Assembly: GCA_016215145.1 (NCBI GenBank)
Contig: JACRLA010000200.1
Coordinates: 1 to 13,856, forward strand
Direction of reading: 5' to 3'
Source of the DNA: Chloroflexota bacterium
Lineage (GTDB): Bacteria; Chloroflexota; Anaerolineae; Anaerolineales; VGOW01
Length of the DNA: 13,856 bases
Shown here: positions 6,162-12,217 of the stretch, one piece after another
Numbering within the stretch: the stretch's first letter is position 1
Layout: every line of letters begins with the position of its first letter
Notes under the pieces: generated by a model
The model's database searches: none
Seen by the model: only the letters and a program-made list of their open reading frames with translations
Told to the model about the DNA's origin: nothing
Made by a program: the position numbers and the translations under genes

Positions 6162-7307
6162 ATGACTGAAAGAACCTATCTACGATTTTCACTGGCGCAC
6201 CGCCTCGAGCATATTGTTGCGCTCTCCTCCTTCACCATTCTGGCGATTACCGGACTGCCGCAAAAATATCCATCCGCCGGTTGGGCAGATGCGATGATCA
6301 ACATCATGGGCGGCATCGAGATGACGCGGCAGATTCATCACATCGCCGCCATCGTCCTCATGCTTGAAACTGTTTACCATCTTGTCGCCATCGGCTATCG
6401 CGTGCTGGTTCAACGGGTGCGCTTCACCATGTTGCCCGGCGTGCGCGATCTCAACGACGCTATTGGCACGTTCATTTACAACATCGGACTTCGCAAAGAG
6501 AAACCGCAAGGCGGACGCTACACTTACGAAGAGAAAGCAGAATACTGGGCGTTCATCTGGGGCACGCTCATCATGGTCATCACCGGCTTCATGATGTGGA
6601 ACCCCATTGCCACCGCCTATTTCTTCCCCGGCGAATTTATTCCGGCGGCGAAGGCGGCGCATGGCGGCGAAGCCTTGCTGGCAGTGATGGCGATCATCGT
6701 TTGGCATTTATACGGCGTGCATCTCAAACACTTCAACAAAAGTATGTGGACGGGCAAGATGACCGAAGAGGAAATGGCGCACGAGCATCCGCTTGAACTC
6801 TCGGAGATCAAAGCCGGCACAGCGCACGTCATGGCAGATGAACCCACGATTCAGAAACGGCAACAAGTGTATGTGCCGCTCGCCGGTGTGTTCGCCGTCG
6901 CCTTGCTCTTCGGCGTTTATCAATTTGTCAATTTTGAAAAGACGGCGATTGAAACCGTGCAGCCACGCGCGGCGATTGTCCCGGCCTTCTCGCCGTTGCA
7001 GCCGACCCCGCTCCCCACCCGCCGCCCAACGCAAACTCCGGCGGCATTGAAGGCGGTCTGGGAAGGGAATCTCTCAACGGTCTTTCAACAAAAATGTATA
7101 GAGTGTCACGGCGGGTTAGCGGGTTTGGATTTTGCGAGTTACGCCTCGACCATGAAAGGCGGCAGCACTGGCGCCGTCATTGTTCCCAAAGATGCAGAGA
7201 AGAGCAAGATCATCGCCAAGATGAGCGGCGCCCATCCCGGAAAATTCAGCGATGCCGAGTTGAAAGTGTTGAAAGATTGGATCACCGCCGGAGCGCCGGA
7301 AAAGTGA
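6162..7307 (+). CDS. b-type cytochrome (FdnI/HydC/cytochrome b561-like) fused to a C-terminal monoheme c domain
   Basis: 381 residues. The N-terminal half is a membrane cytochrome b with candidate heme ligands H13 and H17 (HRLEH), H59/H60, H73, H167, H182 and H187/H190, in hydrophobic helices around residues 18-32, 60-80, 128-146 and 168-190. A fifth helix (YVPLAGVFAVALLFGVY, about 237-253) leads to a Pro/Thr linker (PTPLPTRRPTQTP). The C-terminal 70 residues form a monoheme domain with CIECH at 312-316. The family normally moves electrons between menaquinol and a periplasmic partner, here most likely the nonaheme protein encoded just upstream. ATG 6162 is chosen over the TTG at 6144, which overlaps the previous stop; AAAGG lies 8 nt before the ATG. 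The same C-terminal domain ends the NapC-like protein at 7612. A palindromic repeat begins immediately after the stop. Confidence 0.87.
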   Translation: MTERTYLRFSLAHRLEHIVALSSFTILAITGLPQKYPSAGWADAMINIMGGIEMTRQIHHIAAIVLMLETVYHLVAIGYRVLVQRVRFTMLPGVRDLNDAIGTFIYNIGLRKEKPQGGRYTYEEKAEYWAFIWGTLIMVITGFMMWNPIATAYFFPGEFIPAAKAAHGGEALLAVMAIIVWHLYGVHLKHFNKSMWTGKMTEEEMAHEHPLELSEIKAGTAHVMADEPTIQKRQQVYVPLAGVFAVALLFGVYQFVNFEKTAIETVQPRAAIVPAFSPLQPTPLPTRRPTQTPAALKAVWEGNLSTVFQQKCIECHGGLAGLDFASYASTMKGGSTGAVIVPKDAEKSKIIAKMSGAHPGKFSDAELKVLKDWITAGAPEK

Positions 7308-7415
7308 TTAAAAGCAGAACGCTGAAATCGTTGAGTGCGCTGAATCTCGCTGAATAAACAAAAAGAATCAGCGTTCCTCAGCGAAAGTCAGCGTCGTCAG
7401 CGTTCAAAGGTTTAA
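7308..7415. repeat. Palindromic CGCTGA/TCAGCG repeat, copy B1
   Basis: Begins with TTAA directly after the TGA stop of the b/c cytochrome gene and ends with TTAA at 7412-7415. The left arm has three CGCTGA and one CGTTGA; the right arm has four TCAGCG at offsets 0, 10, 20 and 29. Its right arm differs from that at 9364-9415 by a single base over about 47 bp, which suggests recent copying. Confidence 0.85.
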
Positions 7416-7490
7416 AAGCAGAACGCTAAAAGCGCTGACTACGCTGAAACTCGCTGAACTAATAAAAAGAATCAGCGTTCAAAGGTTTAA
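7412..7490. repeat. Palindromic repeat, shortened copy B2
   Basis: A tandem copy that shares the TTAA at 7412-7415 with copy B1. The left arm is full (CGCTAA then three CGCTGA), but the right arm has only one TCAGCG before the conserved end TTCAAAGGTTTAA; about 29 bp are deleted. After it, 7491-7611 holds only a promoter-like region. Confidence 0.8.
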
Positions 7491-7542
7491 CAGTGCGGAG
7501 ATTCGGGGATGTGTTTTTATATGCGACCCGATTGAGCCGCAT

Positions 7543-7552
7543 CCTTTATATC
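7543..7552 (+). promoter_or_regulatory. Weak promoter-like site for the NapC-like gene
   Basis: CCTTTATATC at 7543-7552, followed by TTGAAG, loosely resembles the CC-rich TATAG(T/A) boxes at 1970, 3590 and 4905. The repeat pair at 7308-7490 separates this gene from the upstream operon, so its own promoter is plausible. The evidence is a visual match only. Confidence 0.25.
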
Positions 7553-7611
7553 TTGAAGTCTGTGTTACATCATCATTTTCAGCACATTGTTAAAAAGTGA
7601 GGAGATTAGTA

Positions 7612-9309
7612 ATGAAAGAATTGTTTAAACGCCTGCGTGATTTCTTTTTCCCGCCACCCACCGCGCCGAGGTGGATACGCATTTTGCCTTACGCCGTTTT
7701 GGGTGCGGCGACGCTGGCAGTGTTGATCGTCGGCGCTTACGGTTGGGAGTACAGCAGTTCTCCTCAATTTTGTGGCACCTCGTGTCACACCATGCCGCCC
7801 GAATATGCTTCCTATCAGGTCTCGCCTCATGCTCGCATCAACTGCGTGGAGTGCCACATTGGTCGTGAGTTCGTCGGCAATCAAATCTTGCGTAAAGCGG
7901 GTGATGCCAAGCACGTCATTGCTCTGGCTTTTACTACTTACGAATTCCCCATTACGGCAGGAGAGATGCGCCCCGCCACCGAAACTTGCGAACGTTGCCA
8001 TTCGCCACAAAAGTTTGCTAGCGACAGCATGAAAGAGATCGAACGTTATGGCACGGATGCCAAGAATACGCCCACCAGCATTTACCTGATTCTTCATACG
8101 GGTGGTGGCAGCAAGCGCGAAGGTTTAGGCAAAGGCATCCATTGGCATATTGAGAATAAGATTCTCTATTACCCCACCGATAAAACCGATCAAACTATTC
8201 CTTACGTGCGCATCTATAACGATGACGGCACTACGACGGAATACCTAGACGTTGAATCTGGGATCAAGGCGAGTGATGTCCCCGAATCGAAGTTGAAGCA
8301 AATGGACTGTATCACCTGCCACAACCGTATCACCCATTTGGTCCAGCAGCCCGAATCGGCAATGGATGCTTTATTGGATCAAGGGTTAATAGACCCTGCG
8401 ATGCCGGAGATCAAAAGTAAAGGCGTTGAATTGTTGCGCGCCACGTATACCTCCAAGCAACAAGGACTTGATGGGATCGCCTCAGGATTGGTGAACTTCT
8501 ATCTAACAAAATATCCTGAGTATTATGCTGGCAACATCAACAAAGTTAAACAAGCGATAGACGCCATTAAAGATGTCTATGAAAAATCGGTCTACCCGGA
8601 ACAAAAAGCAGATTGGAATTCGCACCCCAATAACCTTGGGCATAAAGATACACCCGGTTGTTTCCGTTGCCATGATGGCAAGCATCTGAATGCGAAGCAA
8701 GAACCTGTTCGTCTGGAATGTAATTTGTGTCATTCCATCCCTGTGGTCGCTGGGGTGCAGAACTTGGTTGCCAACATTGAAGTTCAACGCGGGCAAGAAC
8801 CCAAGAGTCATTTGGCGCCGAACTGGATCGGCTTGCATCGCACCTCACTCGATCAAAGTTGCGCCGCGTGTCATAAGACCGGCAACCCCGGCGGCAACGA
8901 CAACTCTTCCTTCTGCTCGAACGCGGCATGTCACGGAGCATCGTGGAAATTCGCCGGTTTGAACGCGCCTAAGATCAAAGCGATTCTCGACGCGCAAAAG
9001 CCTCCCGCGCCCACGCCCGCGCCCACCCCCCTTGCCCCCAGCAGTGGACCGGCGACATTCGACAACACCCTCAAAGCGTTGTTGGATAAATGCACCGCCT
9101 GTCACGGGGATGCCGCCGCCGGTGGGTTGAACGTTTCTACCTACACGCTATTGATGAAGGGCGGCACCAGCGGCGCGGTGATCGTGCCAAAAGATTCGGC
9201 GAAGAGTAAAATAGTGGAAGTGCAGAGCAGTCAACACTTTATGAACTTCAGCGCCGACGAACTAGCAGCGTTGAAGAAATGGATTGACGCCGGGGCGGTA
9301 GAGAAGTAA
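7612..9309 (+). CDS. NapC/NirT-like membrane-anchored multiheme cytochrome with C-terminal monoheme domain
   Basis: 565 residues. One N-terminal helix (about 24-44) anchors the protein. The NapC-type start follows: FCGTSCHTMPPEY (site CGTSCH at 54-59, three residues between the cysteines), then SPHARINCVECHIG. Further canonical sites are CERCH, CITCH, CFRCH, CNLCH, CAACH and, in the last domain, CTACH (494-498). CSNAACH before the linker is a CX4CH site. In total there are seven canonical and two wider sites. A Pro/Ala/Thr linker (TPAPTPLAPSS) joins a 72-residue C-terminal domain nearly the same as that of the b-type cytochrome upstream. NapC relatives oxidise menaquinol and pass electrons to periplasmic partners; that role is inferred. 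ATG 7612 has GAGGAG at 7599-7604; the in-frame GTG at 7597 overlaps that site and is rejected. Confidence 0.88.
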   Translation: MKELFKRLRDFFFPPPTAPRWIRILPYAVLGAATLAVLIVGAYGWEYSSSPQFCGTSCHTMPPEYASYQVSPHARINCVECHIGREFVGNQILRKAGDAKHVIALAFTTYEFPITAGEMRPATETCERCHSPQKFASDSMKEIERYGTDAKNTPTSIYLILHTGGGSKREGLGKGIHWHIENKILYYPTDKTDQTIPYVRIYNDDGTTTEYLDVESGIKASDVPESKLKQMDCITCHNRITHLVQQPESAMDALLDQGLIDPAMPEIKSKGVELLRATYTSKQQGLDGIASGLVNFYLTKYPEYYAGNINKVKQAIDAIKDVYEKSVYPEQKADWNSHPNNLGHKDTPGCFRCHDGKHLNAKQEPVRLECNLCHSIPVVAGVQNLVANIEVQRGQEPKSHLAPNWIGLHRTSLDQSCAACHKTGNPGGNDNSSFCSNAACHGASWKFAGLNAPKIKAILDAQKPPAPTPAPTPLAPSSGPATFDNTLKALLDKCTACHGDAAAGGLNVSTYTLLMKGGTSGAVIVPKDSAKSKIVEVQSSQHFMNFSADELAALKKWIDAGAVEK

Positions 9310-9321
9310 AACCCACACACA

Positions 9322-9360
9322 AAAAAACTTCCGAAGTCTCCTAGACTTCGGAAGTTTTTT
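9322..9360. terminator. Bidirectional rho-independent terminator
   Basis: A perfect 18-bp stem: six A then CTTCCGAAGTCT (9322-9339), loop CCT, AGACTTCGGAAG then six T (9343-9360). A-tract and T-tract make it work on both strands, which fits its place between convergent genes ending at 9309 (plus) and 9396 (minus). Confidence 0.92.
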
Positions 9361-9363
9361 AAA

Positions 9364-9415
9364 GAATCAGCGTTCCTCAGCGAAAGTCAGCGTCATCAGC
9401 GTTCAAAGGTTTTAA
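9364..9415. repeat. Palindromic repeat, right half only (copy C)
   Basis: Only the right arm is present: four TCAGCG hexamers and the end TTCAAAGGTTTTAA. It abuts the terminator on its left. The minus-strand histidine kinase reads into it, so the last five codons (KTFER) and the TGA stop (9398-9396) of that gene are repeat sequence. Confidence 0.8.
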
Positions 9416-10835
9416 TTTTAAATAGAACGGTGATCGTCGTCCCTTTCCCCTGTTCACTCTCGGCGACGATCTCGCCGCCATGCGCGCGGGCGATGCTGTG
9501 CACGATGGATAAACCCAGCCCGCTGCTCTCGCGTGGAATGGTGTGAATCGGCGGCGACTCGCCGCGATAGAATCGCTCAAAAATTTTTGGCAGCTCTTCG
9601 GCGGGGATGCCGACTCCTGTATCTTGCACGATCAATTTAACTTCACCCTCGGCCTCGCTAATTTTCAGAATCACTTTTCCGTCTCGCGGCGTGTATTTGA
9701 TGGCGTTATCAAGCAAGTTGTCAATCAAACGCCGCAATTGCGATTCGTTTCCTTTAACGGTGATCGATTGACGCGCCGACTCGACTGCTATGGAAACGGC
9801 GGTGCGCCCGGCGCGCACCGAGAAGGCGTCACGCGCCTCTTCCGCTAATTGAACCAGATTAACATCCGCTTGCGCTTGCGATTCTAAATCGGCTTCGATG
9901 CGCGACAGATCGAGCAGGTCGTTGACCATCTTCCCCAAACGATCCACTTCACTTTCAACCTCTGCCATAAACTTGGGACCCACCTCGGGGTCTTGCGCCG
10001 CGCCGTCGCGCAGTGCCTCGATACGCAGCTTGACGCTGGTCAGCGGCGTGCGAAGTTCGTGCGAAGCGTTTGCCACAAACGCCCGTTGGTTCTCCAGTAT
10101 GACGTTGAGTTTTTTCGCCATCTCGTTAAACGCTCGCGCCAGCTGCGCCAATTCCTCCGTGCCTTCGGTTGGCACGGGTTGATCGAGCTTACCCTCTGCC
10201 ATGCGTTTAGCCGCCAGAGTCAGTTGGGCAATGGGGCGGGTGAGGTTGTTGGCAATAAACCAGGCGATCAGGCTGACCGCCGCGCCGGAACTTAAGGCGA
10301 CGAAGATCAGAGTGAGAATCACTCGCCCCTGCGCTTCGCGGACGGGCGCCATCGCTACGCCGAGCCGCAGCACGCCGTAGATTTTATCTTCGTGTTCAAT
10401 CAGGATTCCGGCATAAAGAATCTCGTTGCCGTGACTCCAACGAATATCATGAATGTCTTGCTTGTTGAACGCGCCGCGCACTTCGAGGGTCTGTGCAGAG
10501 TCCTCGCCATTTGGCACGGCGTTCAGCGCGGTGATCACCTCGCCGCGTTGGGTAATAACCACCAGTTCGATCTGATCGCGCGTGGCGAACTGCGCCAGTA
10601 TCGCTCGCAGTTGATCTTTGTCTTTTGTTTTGCCTTCTTCCAGATATTCGCTGAGCGGTTCTTCGAGTTGGTTGCTTACTAAAAAGCCCACGTCTTCGAG
10701 CGTGTGTTCGGCTTCGCTAAACGGGGCGTTGACGAGCGTGGGGGCGGTGAGGAGGATGATGAGCGTAATGCCGGCCAACGTCACGAGGAGGTGAGAGAGA
10801 AGCAATTGACTGCGAAGGCGTGTCGGGCGTTTCAT
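9396..10835 (-). CDS. Sensor histidine kinase with HAMP, HisKA and HATPase_c domains
   Basis: 479 residues. TM1 is about 11-35 and TM2 about 171-196; the roughly 135 residues between form an extracytoplasmic sensor domain, perhaps Cache-like (LVVITQRGEVITALN, KIYGVLRLGV). HAMP follows (NNLTRPIAQLTLAAKRMAEG), then HisKA with the phosphoacceptor H259 (ASHELRTPLTS), the N-box LLDNAIKYT, and glycine boxes DTGVGIP (405-411) and SSGLGLSI (437-444). It resembles PhoR/WalK-type kinases and pairs with the regulator encoded just upstream on this strand, whose stop is 42 bp from this start. ATG at 10835 is supported by GGGAGGG 7 nt before it. That ribosome-binding site lies inside a strong hairpin. The C-terminus KTFER and the stop come from repeat copy C. 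Confidence 0.94.
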   Translation of the reverse strand: MKRPTRLRSQLLLSHLLVTLAGITLIILLTAPTLVNAPFSEAEHTLEDVGFLVSNQLEEPLSEYLEEGKTKDKDQLRAILAQFATRDQIELVVITQRGEVITALNAVPNGEDSAQTLEVRGAFNKQDIHDIRWSHGNEILYAGILIEHEDKIYGVLRLGVAMAPVREAQGRVILTLIFVALSSGAAVSLIAWFIANNLTRPIAQLTLAAKRMAEGKLDQPVPTEGTEELAQLARAFNEMAKKLNVILENQRAFVANASHELRTPLTSVKLRIEALRDGAAQDPEVGPKFMAEVESEVDRLGKMVNDLLDLSRIEADLESQAQADVNLVQLAEEARDAFSVRAGRTAVSIAVESARQSITVKGNESQLRRLIDNLLDNAIKYTPRDGKVILKISEAEGEVKLIVQDTGVGIPAEELPKIFERFYRGESPPIHTIPRESSGLGLSIVHSIARAHGGEIVAESEQGKGTTITVLFKIKTFER

Positions 10836-10841
10836 TTGTAA

Positions 10842-10874
10842 ACCCTCCCGAAGGTTTCAAACCTTCGGGAGGGT
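10842..10874 (-). promoter_or_regulatory. Intergenic hairpin containing the kinase ribosome-binding site
   Basis: ACCCTCCCGAAGGTTT (10842-10857) and its exact complement (10859-10874) form a 16-bp inverted repeat with a 1-nt centre, entirely within the 42-bp gap between regulator and kinase. On the coding (minus) strand the 3' arm contains GGGAGGG (10849-10843), the likely ribosome-binding site of the kinase. There is little U-tract after it (TTTACAA), so it is more likely a translational or processing element than a full terminator. Confidence 0.65.
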
Positions 10875-10877
10875 GCT

Positions 10878-11573
10878 CTAAAATTCTTCGGGTCCGGCGA
10901 AGCGATAGCCCATGCCGCGCACGGTTTGGATATAACGCGGCGTCGCCGGATCATCTTCGATCTTCATGCGTAACCAGCGGATGTGAACGTCGAGCGTGCG
11001 CGGGTCGCCAAACCAGTTCTCGCCCCAGACCGAATTCATCAAGGTGCTGCGGTCGAGGGCGCGTCCGGCTTGGTTCATCAATTGCACCAGCAGATCATAC
11101 TCGCGTAAACTCAACTCGATTGTTTTTCCGTTTTTGGTTACGCGGTGCGCGAAACGATCTAATTCGATAGTTCCCACGCGGAGCGGCGCATCGTCGGGCG
11201 GGTTGCGGTCCAATTCCACGCGGCGCAAGTTGGCGCGGATGCGCGCCAACAGTTCGCGGAAGCCGAACGGTTTGGGCAGGTAATCGTCGGCGCCCACTTC
11301 GAGCCCGGCAATCCGATCCGATTCTTCGCCGCGCGCGGTGAGCATGATGATCGGCACGGCGCTGGTGATCCGCAAACGGCGGCAGACTTCCATGCCGTCC
11401 ATCTCCGGCAATTTAATATCCAATACGACGAGGTCGGGTTGATCGCTTTGGGCGCGTGCTAATGCTTCGCGCCCGTTGGCGGCAACACTCACTTCAAACC
11501 CCTCGCGCTTCAAACTATAGCTGAGCGAATCTGTAATCATTCGCTCGTCATCAACAAGTAGTATCCGAGTCAC
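10878..11573 (-). CDS. Response regulator, OmpR/PhoB family
   Basis: 231 residues. The receiver domain has the acidic D8-D9 pair, phosphoacceptor D52 (VVLDIKLPEMDG), T79 and K101 (YLPKPFG). The C-terminal winged helix covers about 130-228 (SLREYDLLVQLMNQAG, RTLDVHIRWLRMKIE, IQTVRGMGYRF). It is phosphorylated by the kinase encoded downstream and regulates transcription. The GTG at 11573 is the chosen start: GAGGTG (11583-11578) sits just before it and the fold begins with TRILLVDDE; the in-frame ATG at 11612 would add 13 unrelated residues. Upstream lies a perfect minus-strand TATAAT and an 11-bp phased TTAACC array, suggesting that it controls its own promoter. Regulon members beyond this are unknown. 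Confidence 0.95.
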   Translation of the reverse strand: MTRILLVDDERMITDSLSYSLKREGFEVSVAANGREALARAQSDQPDLVVLDIKLPEMDGMEVCRRLRITSAVPIIMLTARGEESDRIAGLEVGADDYLPKPFGFRELLARIRANLRRVELDRNPPDDAPLRVGTIELDRFAHRVTKNGKTIELSLREYDLLVQLMNQAGRALDRSTLMNSVWGENWFGDPRTLDVHIRWLRMKIEDDPATPRYIQTVRGMGYRFAGPEEF

Positions 11574-11589
11574 AACACACCTCGCTACG

Positions 11590-11660
11590 ATTATATGCGG
11601 ATTAGTACACAAGGGGCGCGTCTTAACCGATTCATAACGTAGCCTTCGCCGCGTCTTAAC
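11590..11660 (-). promoter_or_regulatory. Promoter and phased operator array of the OmpR-type regulator
   Basis: On the minus strand TATAAT lies at 11595-11590 with no recognisable -35 box. Read on the plus strand, TCTTAAC (11621-11627), TCATAAC (11632-11638) and TCTTAAC (11654-11660) are spaced 11 and 22 bp apart; the slot at 11643 is degenerate (CCTTCGC). An 11-bp phased direct-repeat array is the classic binding pattern of PhoB/PhoP-type regulators, and its place at about -40 fits activation. The 11574-11897 gene-free stretch otherwise holds a nested palindrome. Confidence 0.6.
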
Positions 11661-11711
11661 CGTCTGTGGGCATGAACAAACTACACTGTAGGCAGCCGAA
11701 TGAGTGCGCCA

Positions 11712-11863
11712 GACTCAGAGAATGTCTGAAAATTTGTTAATACATGCAACACCAAGACACTAAGCCACAAAGACACGAAGAAATCTTATAAAAAACTTGG
11801 TGGCTTAGTGTCTTCGAGCCTTTGTGTTGTTGCAAAAAAGACTTTTCAGACGCACTCTCAGAC
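11712..11863. repeat. Nested palindromic element
   Basis: The outer arms, 11712-11732 and 11843-11863, match as inverted repeats at about 15 of 21 positions (inner ends GTCTGAAAA and TTTTCAGAC). Inside, 11746-11833 has ends GCAACA/TGTTGC and carries AAGACACTAAGCCAC (from 11754) with an inverted copy GTGGCTTAGTGTCTT (from 11800), around an AT-rich centre. It is non-coding. The inner part resembles a widespread class of GACAC/GTGTC palindromes in intergenic DNA; it may be a MITE or a mobile hairpin. Confidence 0.65.
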
Positions 11864-11874
11864 TTCGGAAGTCT
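11860..11874. repeat. Short palindrome, ACTTCGGAAGT family
   Basis: AGACTTCGGAAGTCT is a perfect odd palindrome followed by TTAAAAT. It shares the AGACTTCGGAAGT core with the terminator at 9322-9360. It sits 24 bp before the next start codon, so it may act on that message or simply be a remnant. Confidence 0.4.
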
Positions 11875-11897
11875 TTAAAATATGGAGTGATGCGTGT

Positions 11898-12173
11898 ATG
11901 CCACGAACTTTGCCTAAAGTGTTGATGATCTCTGCGGTGTTGCTGGTTGCCGTCGTCATCGGGATGCAGTTGGTGCCGGTGTGGTTGCTCAAAACGAATC
12001 CGCCGGTGACGGCGGAACCGAAATGGGACAGTGAACAAACGCGCGCGTTGGCAAAACGGGCGTGCTTTGATTGTCACAGCAACGAAACAGTATGGCCCTG
12101 GTACTCTAACGTCGCGCCTGTGTCGTGGTTGATTATTTTTGGAGGGGTTGGGGAAATCGCTGAAGTAGAATGA
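11898..12173 (+). CDS. Short haem-binding-domain protein, apparently degenerate
   Basis: 91 residues. An N-terminal helix (about 8-30) is followed by [13 protein letters not shown] and [16 protein letters not shown] with one CXXCH (56-60) and APVSWLI. This is the signature of the Haem_bd family of small membrane-anchored monoheme proteins. Members I know of usually run on for about 40-60 residues, with a GR..LNFS segment and a MPP....HP segment. Here, after SWLI, the sequence jumps to [10 protein letters not shown] and stops, as if about 15 residues were deleted internally and the C-terminus lost. ATG 11898 (GGAG at 11884-11887) is preferred over an earlier GTG lying in the palindrome. Its stop TGA overlaps an ATG at 12170. 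Confidence 0.7.
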   Translation: MPRTLPKVLMISAVLLVAVVIGMQLVPVWLLKTNPPVTAEPKWDSEQTRALAKRACFDCHSNETVWPWYSNVAPVSWLIIFGGVGEIAEVE

Positions 12174-12217
12174 ATTAATCTCTCGAACTTAAACTTAGCG
12201 CACTAGTCGCTTCCATC

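Noticed and set aside
7308..7490. CRISPR array
   Set aside because: The repeated units are 6-bp hexamers with 3-4 bp between them in palindromic arms; there are no 20-50 bp repeats with unique spacers and no cas genes.
11574..11612. ATG at 11612 as start of the OmpR-type regulator
   Set aside because: It would place the TATAAT and the GAGGTG site inside the coding region; the receiver domain begins at the GTG at 11573.
12110..12173. A frameshift restoring the full Haem_bd protein
   Set aside because: The other two frames hit stops at once or within a few codons and do not encode the missing GR..LNFS segment, so deletion explains the gene better.
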